A DNA stretch of 64,000 bases from JAGWAJ01 sp026707615 (GTDB lineage Bacteria; Acidobacteriota; Vicinamibacteria; Vicinamibacterales; UBA8438), in NCBI GenBank assembly GCA_965207595.1, contig CBDBMW010000013.1, positions 558,001 through 622,000 on the forward strand. The letters are read 5' to 3'. Below, piece after piece: positions 50,482 through 58,152 of this stretch. A program made the translations under genes and the position numbers. The notes beneath the pieces were generated by a model, which worked only from the letters and a program-made list of their open reading frames with translations, made no database searches and was not told the DNA's origin. The first letter of the stretch is position 1, and each line of letters begins with the position of its first letter.

Positions 50482-51723
50482 TCAGTCCTCCCCCCGGTCC
50501 CGCAGCGTCTCGACGTCCTTGTCGCCGCGCCCGGAGAGGTTGATCAGTATCGACCGCTCCCCGCCGAGCTCCTGCGCCAGCCGGCACGCGTAGGCGACCG
50601 CGTGCGCGGACTCGAGGGCGGGCAGGAGGCCCTCGCCGCGCGCGAGGGCGCCGAACGCGGCGATCGCCTCGGCGTCGGACACCGACGTGTACTCCGCCCG
50701 GCCGAGGTCGCGCAGCCAGGCGTGCTCCGGCCCGACCGCCGCGTAGTCGAGCCCGGCCGAGATCGAGTGCGTCAGCTCGATGTTGCCGGCCGCATCCTGC
50801 AGGATGTAGCTGCGCGTGCCCTGGAGCACGCCGGCGGCACCCGTCGCGAAGCGCGCCGCGTGGCGTCCCGCGACCAGGGCCTCGCCGCCCGCTTCCACCC
50901 CGATCAGCCGGACCGCGGGGTCGTCGACGAAGCCGTCGAAGATGCCGAGCGCGTTGCTGCCGCCCCCGACGCAGGCCACGACGGCGTCGGGGGCGCGCCC
51001 GGCGAGGTCGCGGAACTGGGCCACGGCTTCCCGGCCGATCACGGACTGGAACTCGCGCACCATCAACGGGTACGGATGCGGGCCGAGCACGGATCCGAGC
51101 AGGTAGTAGGTGTGCCGGACGTTGGTCACCCAGTCCCGCATCGCCTCGTTGATGGCGTCCTTCAGGGTCCGGCTGCCGGCGTCCACGCTGGTGACCGAGG
51201 CCCCGAGGAGCCGCATCCGGTAGACGTTGAGGGCCTGCCGCGCCATGTCGTCGGCGCCCATGTAGACGACGCACTCCAGGCCGAGGAGCGCGCAGGCGGT
51301 GGCCGTCGCCACCCCGTGCTGGCCGGCGCCGGTCTCGGCCACGACCCGGCGCTTGCCCATGCGGACCGCGAGCAGGGCCTGCCCGAGGGCGTTGTTGATC
51401 TTGTGGGCGCCGGTGTGGGCCAGGTCCTCCCGCTTGAGCCACAGCCGGGCCACCCCTCCGGCACCCGAGACGCCGCCGTCGGCGTCGGCAGCGAGCGTGG
51501 CCCGCAGGCGCGCCGCCTCCGAGATCGGCGTCGGGCGTCCCACGTAGCGCGCGAGCAGCGTCGCGAGCTCGGCGCCGAAGCGTTCGTCCGAGCGGGCGTC
51601 GCGATAGGCGCGCTCGAGCTGCTCGACCGGCTCGACGAGCGTCTCGGGAACGAAGCGCCCGCCGTACTCGCCGAAGTAGCCCCGTCCGTCCGGATCCCGC
51701 CTGCCGAAGACCGGCGTCGTCAT
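50482..51723 (-). CDS. trpB: Tryptophan synthase beta subunit
   Basis: 413 residues. PLP lysine in HTGAHKINNALGQALLA near residue 100, ETGAGQHGVATATAC, phosphate-binding GGGSNALGIFDGF near 240 and the C-terminal LSGRGDKDVETL. It condenses indole with serine. Its ATG overlaps the trpF stop (ATGA). Confidence 0.96.
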   Translation of the reverse strand: MTTPVFGRRDPDGRGYFGEYGGRFVPETLVEPVEQLERAYRDARSDERFGAELATLLARYVGRPTPISEAARLRATLAADADGGVSGAGGVARLWLKREDLAHTGAHKINNALGQALLAVRMGKRRVVAETGAGQHGVATATACALLGLECVVYMGADDMARQALNVYRMRLLGASVTSVDAGSRTLKDAINEAMRDWVTNVRHTYYLLGSVLGPHPYPLMVREFQSVIGREAVAQFRDLAGRAPDAVVACVGGGSNALGIFDGFVDDPAVRLIGVEAGGEALVAGRHAARFATGAAGVLQGTRSYILQDAAGNIELTHSISAGLDYAAVGPEHAWLRDLGRAEYTSVSDAEAIAAFGALARGEGLLPALESAHAVAYACRLAQELGGERSILINLSGRGDKDVETLRDRGED

Positions 51724-52337
51724 GCTCGCGCCACCTCGTCGAAGAACGCCCTCAGCCGCGCCGGGTCCTTCTGTCCGGGCGCCGACTCGACCCCGGACGA
51801 TACGTCGAGGCCGTAGGGCCGCACGGTTCGGATCGCGGCGCCGACGTTGGTCGCGCCGAGCCCGCCGGCCAGGAACACGCGCCGTCCCGCCGCGACGGCC
51901 GCCGCGATCTCCCAGTCGACGGTGCGCCCCGTCCCGCCGCGCCGTTCCGGGTCGCGGGCGTCGAGGAGCACCGTGGCGTCCGCGGGCACCGCGCCGACCG
52001 CCGCGCGCGTCCCGGCCACGCCGTCGACGCCGACCGCCTTGATCACGCGGTAGGGGAGCTCCCGGCAGAATGCCGGCGGCTCGTCACCGTGGAGCTGCAC
52101 GGCGGCCAGACCGACCTCCTCCACGACCTGCCGCAGTTCCTCCGCCGACGGGTCGACGAACACGCCCACCGGCGCGACGTCCCCTGGCAGCCGCGCCGCG
52201 ATCCCCCGCGCCTCCGCCGGGGCGAGGTAGCGCGGACTGCGCGGCCAGAACACGAACCCGATCGCGGACGCGCCGAGGTCGCTCGCCAGCAGGGCGTCGT
52301 CGACGCGCGTGATCCCGCACACCTTGACCTTCACCAT
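51720..52337 (-). CDS. trpF: Phosphoribosylanthranilate isomerase
   Basis: 205 residues. Catalytic Cys in VKVCGITRVDDA at residues 3-14, FVFWPRSPRY, VQLHGDEP, catalytic Asp region LLDARDPERRGGTG near 125 and phosphate loop LAGGLGATNV. Starts 11 nt after trpC. Confidence 0.95.
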   Translation of the reverse strand: MVKVKVCGITRVDDALLASDLGASAIGFVFWPRSPRYLAPAEARGIAARLPGDVAPVGVFVDPSAEELRQVVEEVGLAAVQLHGDEPPAFCRELPYRVIKAVGVDGVAGTRAAVGAVPADATVLLDARDPERRGGTGRTVDWEIAAAVAAGRRVFLAGGLGATNVGAAIRTVRPYGLDVSSGVESAPGQKDPARLRAFFDEVARA

Positions 52338-52348
52338 GCCCCAGCGCC

Positions 52349-53200
52349 TCAGGCCGCGCGCCCGCCGCCGCTCCGCAGGCCTCGCGGGACCGCGCCCACA
52401 TCCCCGAGGAGCTCCGCGAGGGCGGCCCCCGGATCGCGCCGCGTCATGAACGACTCGCCGACGAGGAACGCGTCGTAGCCGGCGCACCGCAGCGCCTCGA
52501 GGTCCCCCGCCGTTCGCAGCCCGCTCTCGGCGACCGCGACGACCTCGTCCGGAATCCGGCCGATGAGCGCGTGCGACGTCTCGAGGTCGACGCGCATGGT
52601 GCGGAGGTCGCGGTTGTTGACGCCGACGACGTCGGCCCCCGCGTCGAGGGCCCGGGCCAGCTCCTCCGCGTCGTGCACCTCGACCAGCGCCGCCAGCCCG
52701 GCCTCGCCGGCCGCCGCGATCAGCGTCCCGAGCGCCGGCCCGTCGAGCGCCGCCGCGATCAGCAGCACCGCGTCGGCGCCGCGGGCGCGGGCCTCGGTAA
52801 CCTGGTACGGGATCACCAGGAAGTCCTTGCGCAGCACCGGTACGTCGACCGCGGCCCGGACCGCCGTCAGATGCTCGAGAGCACCGTCGAAGAACCCCGG
52901 TTCGGTGAGGACGGAGATGGCGGCCGCGCCCGCCGCCGCGTAGCCCTCGGCGAGCTGCGCCGGCTCGTAGGACTCGCGCAGGATGCCCCGCGACGGCGAG
53001 CGGCGCTTGCACTCCGCGATCACGTTGCAGCCTGCCGCCCGCCGGAGCCGGGCGCGGAACAGCTCCCGGCGCGGTTCCCGCGCTGCCGCCGCGCGTTCCA
53101 GCGCCCGGCCGTCGCCCGCGGCCTGCCGATCCTCCGCCCCGCGGCGCGCCGCTTCCACGATGGCGGCCAGCACGTCGGGAGGACGGACGGCGGGGGTCAC
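52349..53200 (-). CDS. trpC: Indole-3-glycerol phosphate synthase
   Basis: 283 residues. NVIAECKRRSPSRGIL (catalytic Lys) near residue 60, VLTEPGFFDGALEHL, VPVLRKDFLVIPYQV near 123, GVNNRDLRTMRVDLETS and VAESGLRTAGDL. Overlaps trpD by ATGA. Confidence 0.95.
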   Translation of the reverse strand: MTPAVRPPDVLAAIVEAARRGAEDRQAAGDGRALERAAAAREPRRELFRARLRRAAGCNVIAECKRRSPSRGILRESYEPAQLAEGYAAAGAAAISVLTEPGFFDGALEHLTAVRAAVDVPVLRKDFLVIPYQVTEARARGADAVLLIAAALDGPALGTLIAAAGEAGLAALVEVHDAEELARALDAGADVVGVNNRDLRTMRVDLETSHALIGRIPDEVVAVAESGLRTAGDLEALRCAGYDAFLVGESFMTRRDPGAALAELLGDVGAVPRGLRSGGGRAA

Positions 53201-54222
53201 GCCGAGTCCTCCGTCCCGGTCGAGCAGCGGACCATCGACTCGAGGGTCGCCGCGGCCCGGCCGTCGTCGAGCGCCGAGGCGCCCAGGGCCATCCCCTCCC
53301 GCAGGTTCGCGGCCCGCTCCGCCACCACGAGCCCCGCCGCGACGTTCGCCAGCACGAACTCTCGGGCGGGCCCCGGCGCTCCGTCGAGAACCGCGCGGGC
53401 CGCGGCCGTGCTCTCCTCCACGTCGGCCACCCGGAGGTCGTCGGGCTCGGCCCGCGCCACGCCGAACTCCGCGGGGTGGATGTAGAACGTCATCACGCGT
53501 CCGTCCTGGAGCTCCGACACCTTGGTGTAGCCGGTCGTGGAGATTTCGTCGACCCCGTCCGCGCCGTGCACGACCCAGGCCCGGACCGACCCCAGCTCGC
53601 CCAGCACGCGGGCCAGAAGGTCGGTCAGCTCCGGACGCGGCACGCCGATGACCTGGCGCGCCACCCCCGCCGGGTTCGTCAGGGGGCCCAGCAGGTTGAA
53701 CGCCGTGCGGACGCCCAGCTCGCGCCGCGCCGGGCCCGCATGGCGCATCGAGGGGTGGAAGGTAGGGGCGAAGAAGAAGGCGATGCCGGCCTCGTCCAGC
53801 GACCGCTCCACGGTGGCCGGGGGCGCGGCCACCGCGACGCCCAGCGCCTCGAAGAGGTCGGCGCTGCCGCAGCGGCTCGACACCGACCGGTTGCCGTGCT
53901 TCGCGACCGGGACGCCGCAGGCGGCCAGCACGATCGCCGCGAGCGACGAGACGTTGACGGTATGCGAGCGATCGCCGCCCGTCCCGCAGGTGTCGAAGGC
54001 GTCGGGCCGCGGGCGCGAGAGCGGCACGGCGTGACGCCGCATCGTGCGGGCGAGGCCGGCGATCTCGCTCGCCCGCTCTCCCTTCATCGCGAGCGCGACG
54101 AGCAGCCCGGCGATCTGCGCCGGCGTCGCGCGTCCCGCCATCACCTCGGCCATCGCGGCTTCGGCTTCGGCCGCGGTCAGGTCGTGGCGCCGATACAGCT
54201 TGTCGATCAGCTCCGGGAACAT
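53197..54222 (-). CDS. trpD: Anthranilate phosphoribosyltransferase
   Basis: 341 residues. DTCGTGGDRSHTVNVSSLAA near residue 80 (PRPP site), KHGNRSVSSRCGSADLFEAL near 107 and the anthranilate-site HPSMRHAGPARRELGVRTAF near 150. It is separate from trpG, not fused. Starts 13 nt after trpG. Confidence 0.95.
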   Translation of the reverse strand: MFPELIDKLYRRHDLTAAEAEAAMAEVMAGRATPAQIAGLLVALAMKGERASEIAGLARTMRRHAVPLSRPRPDAFDTCGTGGDRSHTVNVSSLAAIVLAACGVPVAKHGNRSVSSRCGSADLFEALGVAVAAPPATVERSLDEAGIAFFFAPTFHPSMRHAGPARRELGVRTAFNLLGPLTNPAGVARQVIGVPRPELTDLLARVLGELGSVRAWVVHGADGVDEISTTGYTKVSELQDGRVMTFYIHPAEFGVARAEPDDLRVADVEESTAAARAVLDGAPGPAREFVLANVAAGLVVAERAANLREGMALGASALDDGRAAATLESMVRCSTGTEDSA

Positions 54223-54235
54223 GCTCGGTCTGCGG

Positions 54236-54808
<573 letters not shown>

Positions 54809-54824
54809 CGCTGCGGCCGTCCCT

Positions 54825-56330
54825 TCAGGTTGTCGCCGGCCCGCGGCCCCGCTCGGCGATCTCGAGGGCCCGGATGAGCGCCGACGCCTTGGCCTCGGTC
54901 TCGCGGTACTCGGCGGTCGGATCCGAGTCGGCGACGATCCCGGCCCCCGCCTGAACGTACGCGCGCCCCCGGGTCATGACGATGGTCCGGATGGCGATGC
55001 AGCAGTCGAGGTGCCCCGCGAAGTCGAGGTACCCCACCGCCCCGGCGTAGATCCCGCGGCGCGTCGGCTCGAGGTCGGCGATGATCTCCATGGCCCGAAT
55101 CTTCGGCGCGCCCGACACGGTGCCGGCCGGGAAGCAGGCCGCGAGCGCGTCGAGCCGATCCTGCCCCCCGGCGAGTTTCCCCTCCACCCGCGAGACCAGG
55201 TGCATGACGTGCGAGTAGCGCTCCAGCCCCATGTACTGCGGGACGCGGACCGACCCGTACTCGGACACGCGGCCGAGGTCGTTCCGGCCGAGGTCGACCA
55301 GCATCACGTGCTCCGCCCGCTCCTTCTCGTCGGCGGCCAGCTCCTCGGCCAGACGCCGATCGGCCTCGTCGGTCTCGCCACGGGGGCGCGTCCCGGCGAT
55401 CGGGTGGGTCTCGGCCCGGCGGCCCTCGACGCGGACCAGCATCTCGGGCGACGAGCCCACGATGGCCACCCTGCCCATGCGGACGAAGTACATGTAGGGC
55501 GAAGGGTTGACGTAGCGCAGCGCGCGATAGACCGCGAAGGGGTCCGCCGCCACGTCGGTCTCGAAGCGCTGCGACAGTACCACCTGGAAGATGTCGCCGG
55601 CCGTGATGTGGGCCTTCGCAGTGCGCACCGCGGCCTCGAACTCGGCCTGCGTCGTGTTCGAGCGCACCTCGAGGCCGCCGGCCGCGGCCGGTTCGGATTC
55701 GGAGAGCTGGCGCCGCAGCTCGCTCTCGAGGAAGCGGATCTTGGCCCGCGCCAGCGCGTAGGCGGCCTCGAGCCCGTCGGACTCGGTGTCGCCGATGCGG
55801 GCGTTGGCGATGATCAGGATGCGGTGCTTCACGTGGTCGAACGCGAGCACGGTGTCGAAGAACATGAAGCCGGCGTCGTCGCCCGCCCGCGGCTTCGCCG
55901 CGAACGCGGGATGCCGGGCGAGCGTCGGCTCGAACCATGCCGCCGCGTCGTAGCCCAGGAACCCGACTGCGCCCCCCGTGAACCGCGGCAGCCCGGGCAC
56001 CGGGGCCGAGCGGTAGCGGGACATCAGCTCGCGCAGGGTCTCGAGGAAGGGCTCCGGCCGCTGCTCGCTCCCGGCGCCGCGCTCCACCCGGGTCCCGTCC
56101 TCGCCCGACCGCAGGATGAGGAAGGGGTCCTTGCCCAGGAAGGAGTAGCGCGCCGCCCGCTCGCCGCCTTCCACGCTCTCGAGCAGAAAGGCATGGTCGG
56201 TGTTCTCGGCAATCCGCAGGAAGGCGGACACCGGCGTCAGCATGTCGGCCCGCACCTCGCGGCAGACCGGCACCACCGTGCCGCCCTCGGCGGCCAGCGC
56301 CGCGAACTGCTCGAAGGTGGTGTCGGTCAT
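54825..56330 (-). CDS. trpE: Anthranilate synthase component I
   Basis: 501 residues. The N-terminal LLES box (AFLLESVEGGERAARYSFLG, near residues 47-66) is the known tryptophan feedback site and is intact, so the enzyme should be inhibited by Trp. The chorismate-binding domain follows: GDIFQVVLSQRF, PSPYMYFVRMG, IAGTRPRGETDEAD, DLGRNDLGRV, and FPAGTVSGAPKIRAMEII. Its ATG overlaps the aroDE stop (ATGA). First Trp-specific gene of the operon. Confidence 0.96.
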   Translation of the reverse strand: MTDTTFEQFAALAAEGGTVVPVCREVRADMLTPVSAFLRIAENTDHAFLLESVEGGERAARYSFLGKDPFLILRSGEDGTRVERGAGSEQRPEPFLETLRELMSRYRSAPVPGLPRFTGGAVGFLGYDAAAWFEPTLARHPAFAAKPRAGDDAGFMFFDTVLAFDHVKHRILIIANARIGDTESDGLEAAYALARAKIRFLESELRRQLSESEPAAAGGLEVRSNTTQAEFEAAVRTAKAHITAGDIFQVVLSQRFETDVAADPFAVYRALRYVNPSPYMYFVRMGRVAIVGSSPEMLVRVEGRRAETHPIAGTRPRGETDEADRRLAEELAADEKERAEHVMLVDLGRNDLGRVSEYGSVRVPQYMGLERYSHVMHLVSRVEGKLAGGQDRLDALAACFPAGTVSGAPKIRAMEIIADLEPTRRGIYAGAVGYLDFAGHLDCCIAIRTIVMTRGRAYVQAGAGIVADSDPTAEYRETEAKASALIRALEIAERGRGPATT

Positions 56331-57886
56331 CGCACTGGCTCCGCCGGCGCCGTGCCGGGCGCGCTCGCCGTATCCGCCGCTCCGCCGGCCGCGGCCCCGC
56401 CGGCGACCGCACCGGCCGCCGCCTGCCTGGCCAGCTCCCCCTCCGCCGCCTCGCGGAATCGGCGTCCGGAGGGGCGCCGGCCCGTCCACCACGCGAACTG
56501 CCGGACCGCCTGCGCCACGAGCATCTCCAGTCCGCCGATCGTTTCGCACCCCGCCGCGGCGGCGTCGGCGAGGAACCGCGTGACGGCGGGGTTGTAGACG
56601 AGGTCGTAGACGAGCCGGCCGTCGAAGCGCCCGCCGGGGAGCGGCGTCGCATCGACGTCCGGCCAGGTCCCCACCGGCGTCGTGTTCACCAGCAGGTCCC
56701 AGGACCCGGCCGGAGGGGGGAACACGCCCGCCGCGACCCCGACCGCCGCCGCCGTCGCCGCGCCCTTCGCCCCGTCGCGCGCGCAGATGGTGACCGTGGC
56801 GCCCTCGCCGGCCAGCGCCGCGGCCACCGCGCGGGCCGCTCCGCCGGCGCCGAGAACGGCGGCGCGGCTCCCGGGAAGGCGCATGCGACCGAGCAGCGTC
56901 TCCGCGAAGCCGGGGACGTCGGTGTTCAGCGCGTGCCAGCCGGTGTCGCCGCACCGGACGGTGTTGATTGCCCCCACCCGGCGCCCGATCGGATCGACGT
57001 CGCTGACCAGCGCCGCAAGGGCTTCCTTGAACGGCGCGGTCACGCTGACGCCGTGCAGCGGGACCGCGGCCGCGAACTGCACGAAGTCGTCCACGTCGCG
57101 CGCCTCGAGCGGCAGGTAGACGGCGTCGATCCCGGCCGCGGCGAAGCCCGCGTTGTGCATCGCGGGCGAGAGGGAGTGAGACACGGGCGATCCGACCACT
57201 CCATAGATGGCGGTTCGGCGCGTGATGGCGGGGAAGCGGTACTCGTCGCGCAGGCGCCGCAGCTCGATCTGCCCCGGAGCCACGCCGTCGCCCGCGTAGG
57301 TCCAGCACGACCCGAAGCGCCCCGCGAGGACGCGGGAAGCGATACCCGCCGGCCCCATGCCGATGACGACGCGGCGCTCGGCGGGCCCGCCCGGGCCGAG
57401 CGCCGCGAGGGCGAGCGTGTCGCACAGGCCGCGGGTGGCGGCGGCCACCTTCACCACGGCGGCGCCGGTGGCGCGCATCGCACGGTAGCGGTCCCCGATG
57501 TCGTCCGGGATCCCCTCGAAGTCGTGCGTCGACAATACGATGCGATCGCCTCCGTGGCGGCGGATGAGGGGCTGGAACTCGGCCTGCCACTCCACGTCGA
57601 CGAACTCCGCCCCGGCGTCGAGCGCGGCGCCGAGCAGACCGAGGCGCTCGCGCTCCGATCCGGAGAAGCGGCCCCCCTCCCGGACGGGCCGGCAGGTCAC
57701 GATGACCGGCGTCGTGCGACCGGCCAGCGCGCCTGCAACGTCGGGTCGCTCCACGTAGTCGAGGCGCAACTCGACGAGATCCGCGCCGGTGACGCGGTCG
57801 CGGGCGCCGCAGAGCTCCGCCGTCGTGGCGCCGGTCACGGTGGCGCACAGCAGCGGGGTCGGCCGATCCACGTCGATTCTCGGCAC
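56327..57886 (-). CDS. aroDE: Bifunctional type I 3-dehydroquinate dehydratase / shikimate dehydrogenase
   Basis: 519 residues. N-terminal type I dehydroquinase: VELRLDYVERPDV, catalytic His in VLSTHDFEGIP near 120 and Schiff-base Lys in VVKVAAATRG near 143. C-terminal shikimate dehydrogenase: YGVVGSPVSHSLSPAMHNAG near 227, NTDVPGF near 310 and the NADP motif VLGAGGAARAVAAAL near 330, then NTTPVGTWPD. This fusion occurs in plants and some bacteria. The open frame starts with a TTG at 57901 that lies inside the attenuator T-tract, so I prefer the GTG at 57886 (AGGCGA upstream). It is the first structural gene after the attenuator. Confidence 0.92.
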   Translation of the reverse strand: MPRIDVDRPTPLLCATVTGATTAELCGARDRVTGADLVELRLDYVERPDVAGALAGRTTPVIVTCRPVREGGRFSGSERERLGLLGAALDAGAEFVDVEWQAEFQPLIRRHGGDRIVLSTHDFEGIPDDIGDRYRAMRATGAAVVKVAAATRGLCDTLALAALGPGGPAERRVVIGMGPAGIASRVLAGRFGSCWTYAGDGVAPGQIELRRLRDEYRFPAITRRTAIYGVVGSPVSHSLSPAMHNAGFAAAGIDAVYLPLEARDVDDFVQFAAAVPLHGVSVTAPFKEALAALVSDVDPIGRRVGAINTVRCGDTGWHALNTDVPGFAETLLGRMRLPGSRAAVLGAGGAARAVAAALAGEGATVTICARDGAKGAATAAAVGVAAGVFPPPAGSWDLLVNTTPVGTWPDVDATPLPGGRFDGRLVYDLVYNPAVTRFLADAAAAGCETIGGLEMLVAQAVRQFAWWTGRRPSGRRFREAAEGELARQAAAGAVAGGAAAGGAADTASAPGTAPAEPVR

Positions 57887-57908
57887 GGCGTCGCCTGGCA
57901 AAAGAAAA

Positions 57909-57940
57909 AAGCCCCTCCAGCCGTCCGGCTGAAGAGGCTT
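57909..57940 (-). terminator. Attenuator: intrinsic terminator before the aromatic operon
   Basis: Minus strand AAGCCTCTTCAGCC, loop GGAC, GGCTGGAGGGGCTT: a 14-bp stem with two G-T pairs, followed by TTTTCTTTT (the last stem bases and next ~8 nt are almost all T). It lies between the leader peptide and aroDE. A textbook Rho-independent terminator placed before structural genes. Confidence 0.9.
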
Positions 57941-57970
57941 GGCCTTGGTCTCGGTCGCTCTGTCCGCGGC

Positions 57971-58051
57971 CTATCCGGTCGCCCCCCCAGCCCTCAGTTG
58001 GGTGCCAAACCAGTAGTGCCACCGGGACGGGCGGGGAGGAGCAAGCTTCAC
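57971..58051 (-). CDS. Aromatic leader peptide (26 codons, contains Trp-His-Tyr-Trp-Phe)
   Basis: GTG start at 58051, TAG at 57971-57973. The peptide is MKLAPPRPSR, WHYWF, GTQLRAGGATG: codons 11-15 (58021-58007) are TGG CAC TAC TGG TTT. Three different aromatic amino acids are represented in five codons, just upstream of an antiterminator-terminator pair and an aro/trp/tyr operon, so stalling at these codons would report shortage of Trp, Tyr or Phe (and possibly His). There is no strong Shine-Dalgarno sequence; the predicted transcript start is only a few bases upstream, so initiation may be leaderless. Not previously familiar to me in this exact form. Confidence 0.85.
   Translation of the reverse strand: MKLAPPRPSRWHYWFGTQLRAGGATG
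57981..57992 (-). promoter_or_regulatory. Antiterminator segment of the aromatic attenuator
   Basis: GGCTGGGGGGGC (57992 to 57981, minus strand) can pair over all 12 positions, with three G-U pairs, with GCCTCTTCAGCC (57938-57927), the 5' arm of the terminator. It begins about 15 nt after the WHYWF codons and ends 8 nt before the leader stop. A ribosome stalled at the aromatic codons leaves it free and allows antitermination, while one at the stop codon covers it and allows the terminator to form. Confidence 0.75.
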
Positions 58052-58061
58052 GGAGCCCAAC

Positions 58062-58089
58062 AGTATCAAACCGGTCCGACGCCAGTCAA
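58062..58089 (-). promoter_or_regulatory. Promoter of the aroDE-trp-aroQ-aroF-tyrA operon
   Basis: TTGACT (58089-58084), a 16-bp spacer, GATACT (58067-58062). Expected transcript start is near 58055, a few bases before the leader peptide GTG at 58051. Back to back with the promoter of the rightward gene. Confidence 0.75.
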
Positions 58090-58106
58090 CGCCCGGGGGC
58101 GTGTCC

Positions 58107-58135
58107 TTGACCCGCGGGCAGCCGTCCGCTATACC
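58107..58135 (+). promoter_or_regulatory. Promoter of the S55-like gene
   Basis: TTGACC (58107-58112), a 17-bp spacer, TATACC (58130-58135). The GTG start at 58153 follows after a ~10-nt leader without a Shine-Dalgarno sequence. The two divergent -35 boxes are separated by 17 bp (58090-58106). Confidence 0.65.
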
Positions 58136-58152
58136 TCACGCGAGACCTCAGC

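Noticed and set aside
57899..57901. TTG at 57901 as the aroDE start
   Set aside because: It lies in the T-tract of the attenuator and has no ribosome binding site; the GTG at 57886 is better placed.
57971..58022. Alternative reading of the leader in another frame (GTG at 58022, MALLVWHPTEGW...)
   Set aside because: That frame is open for over 1000 codons through the leader and aroDE region as a shadow ORF, has only scattered Trp codons and no short stop. The WHYWF frame ends in a TAG at the position expected for attenuation.
57990..58025. T-box riboswitch, suggested by GGTGGCAC in the aro leader
   Set aside because: The T-box core sequence is incomplete, no specifier loop or stem I is visible, and a leader ORF with aromatic codons explains the region better.
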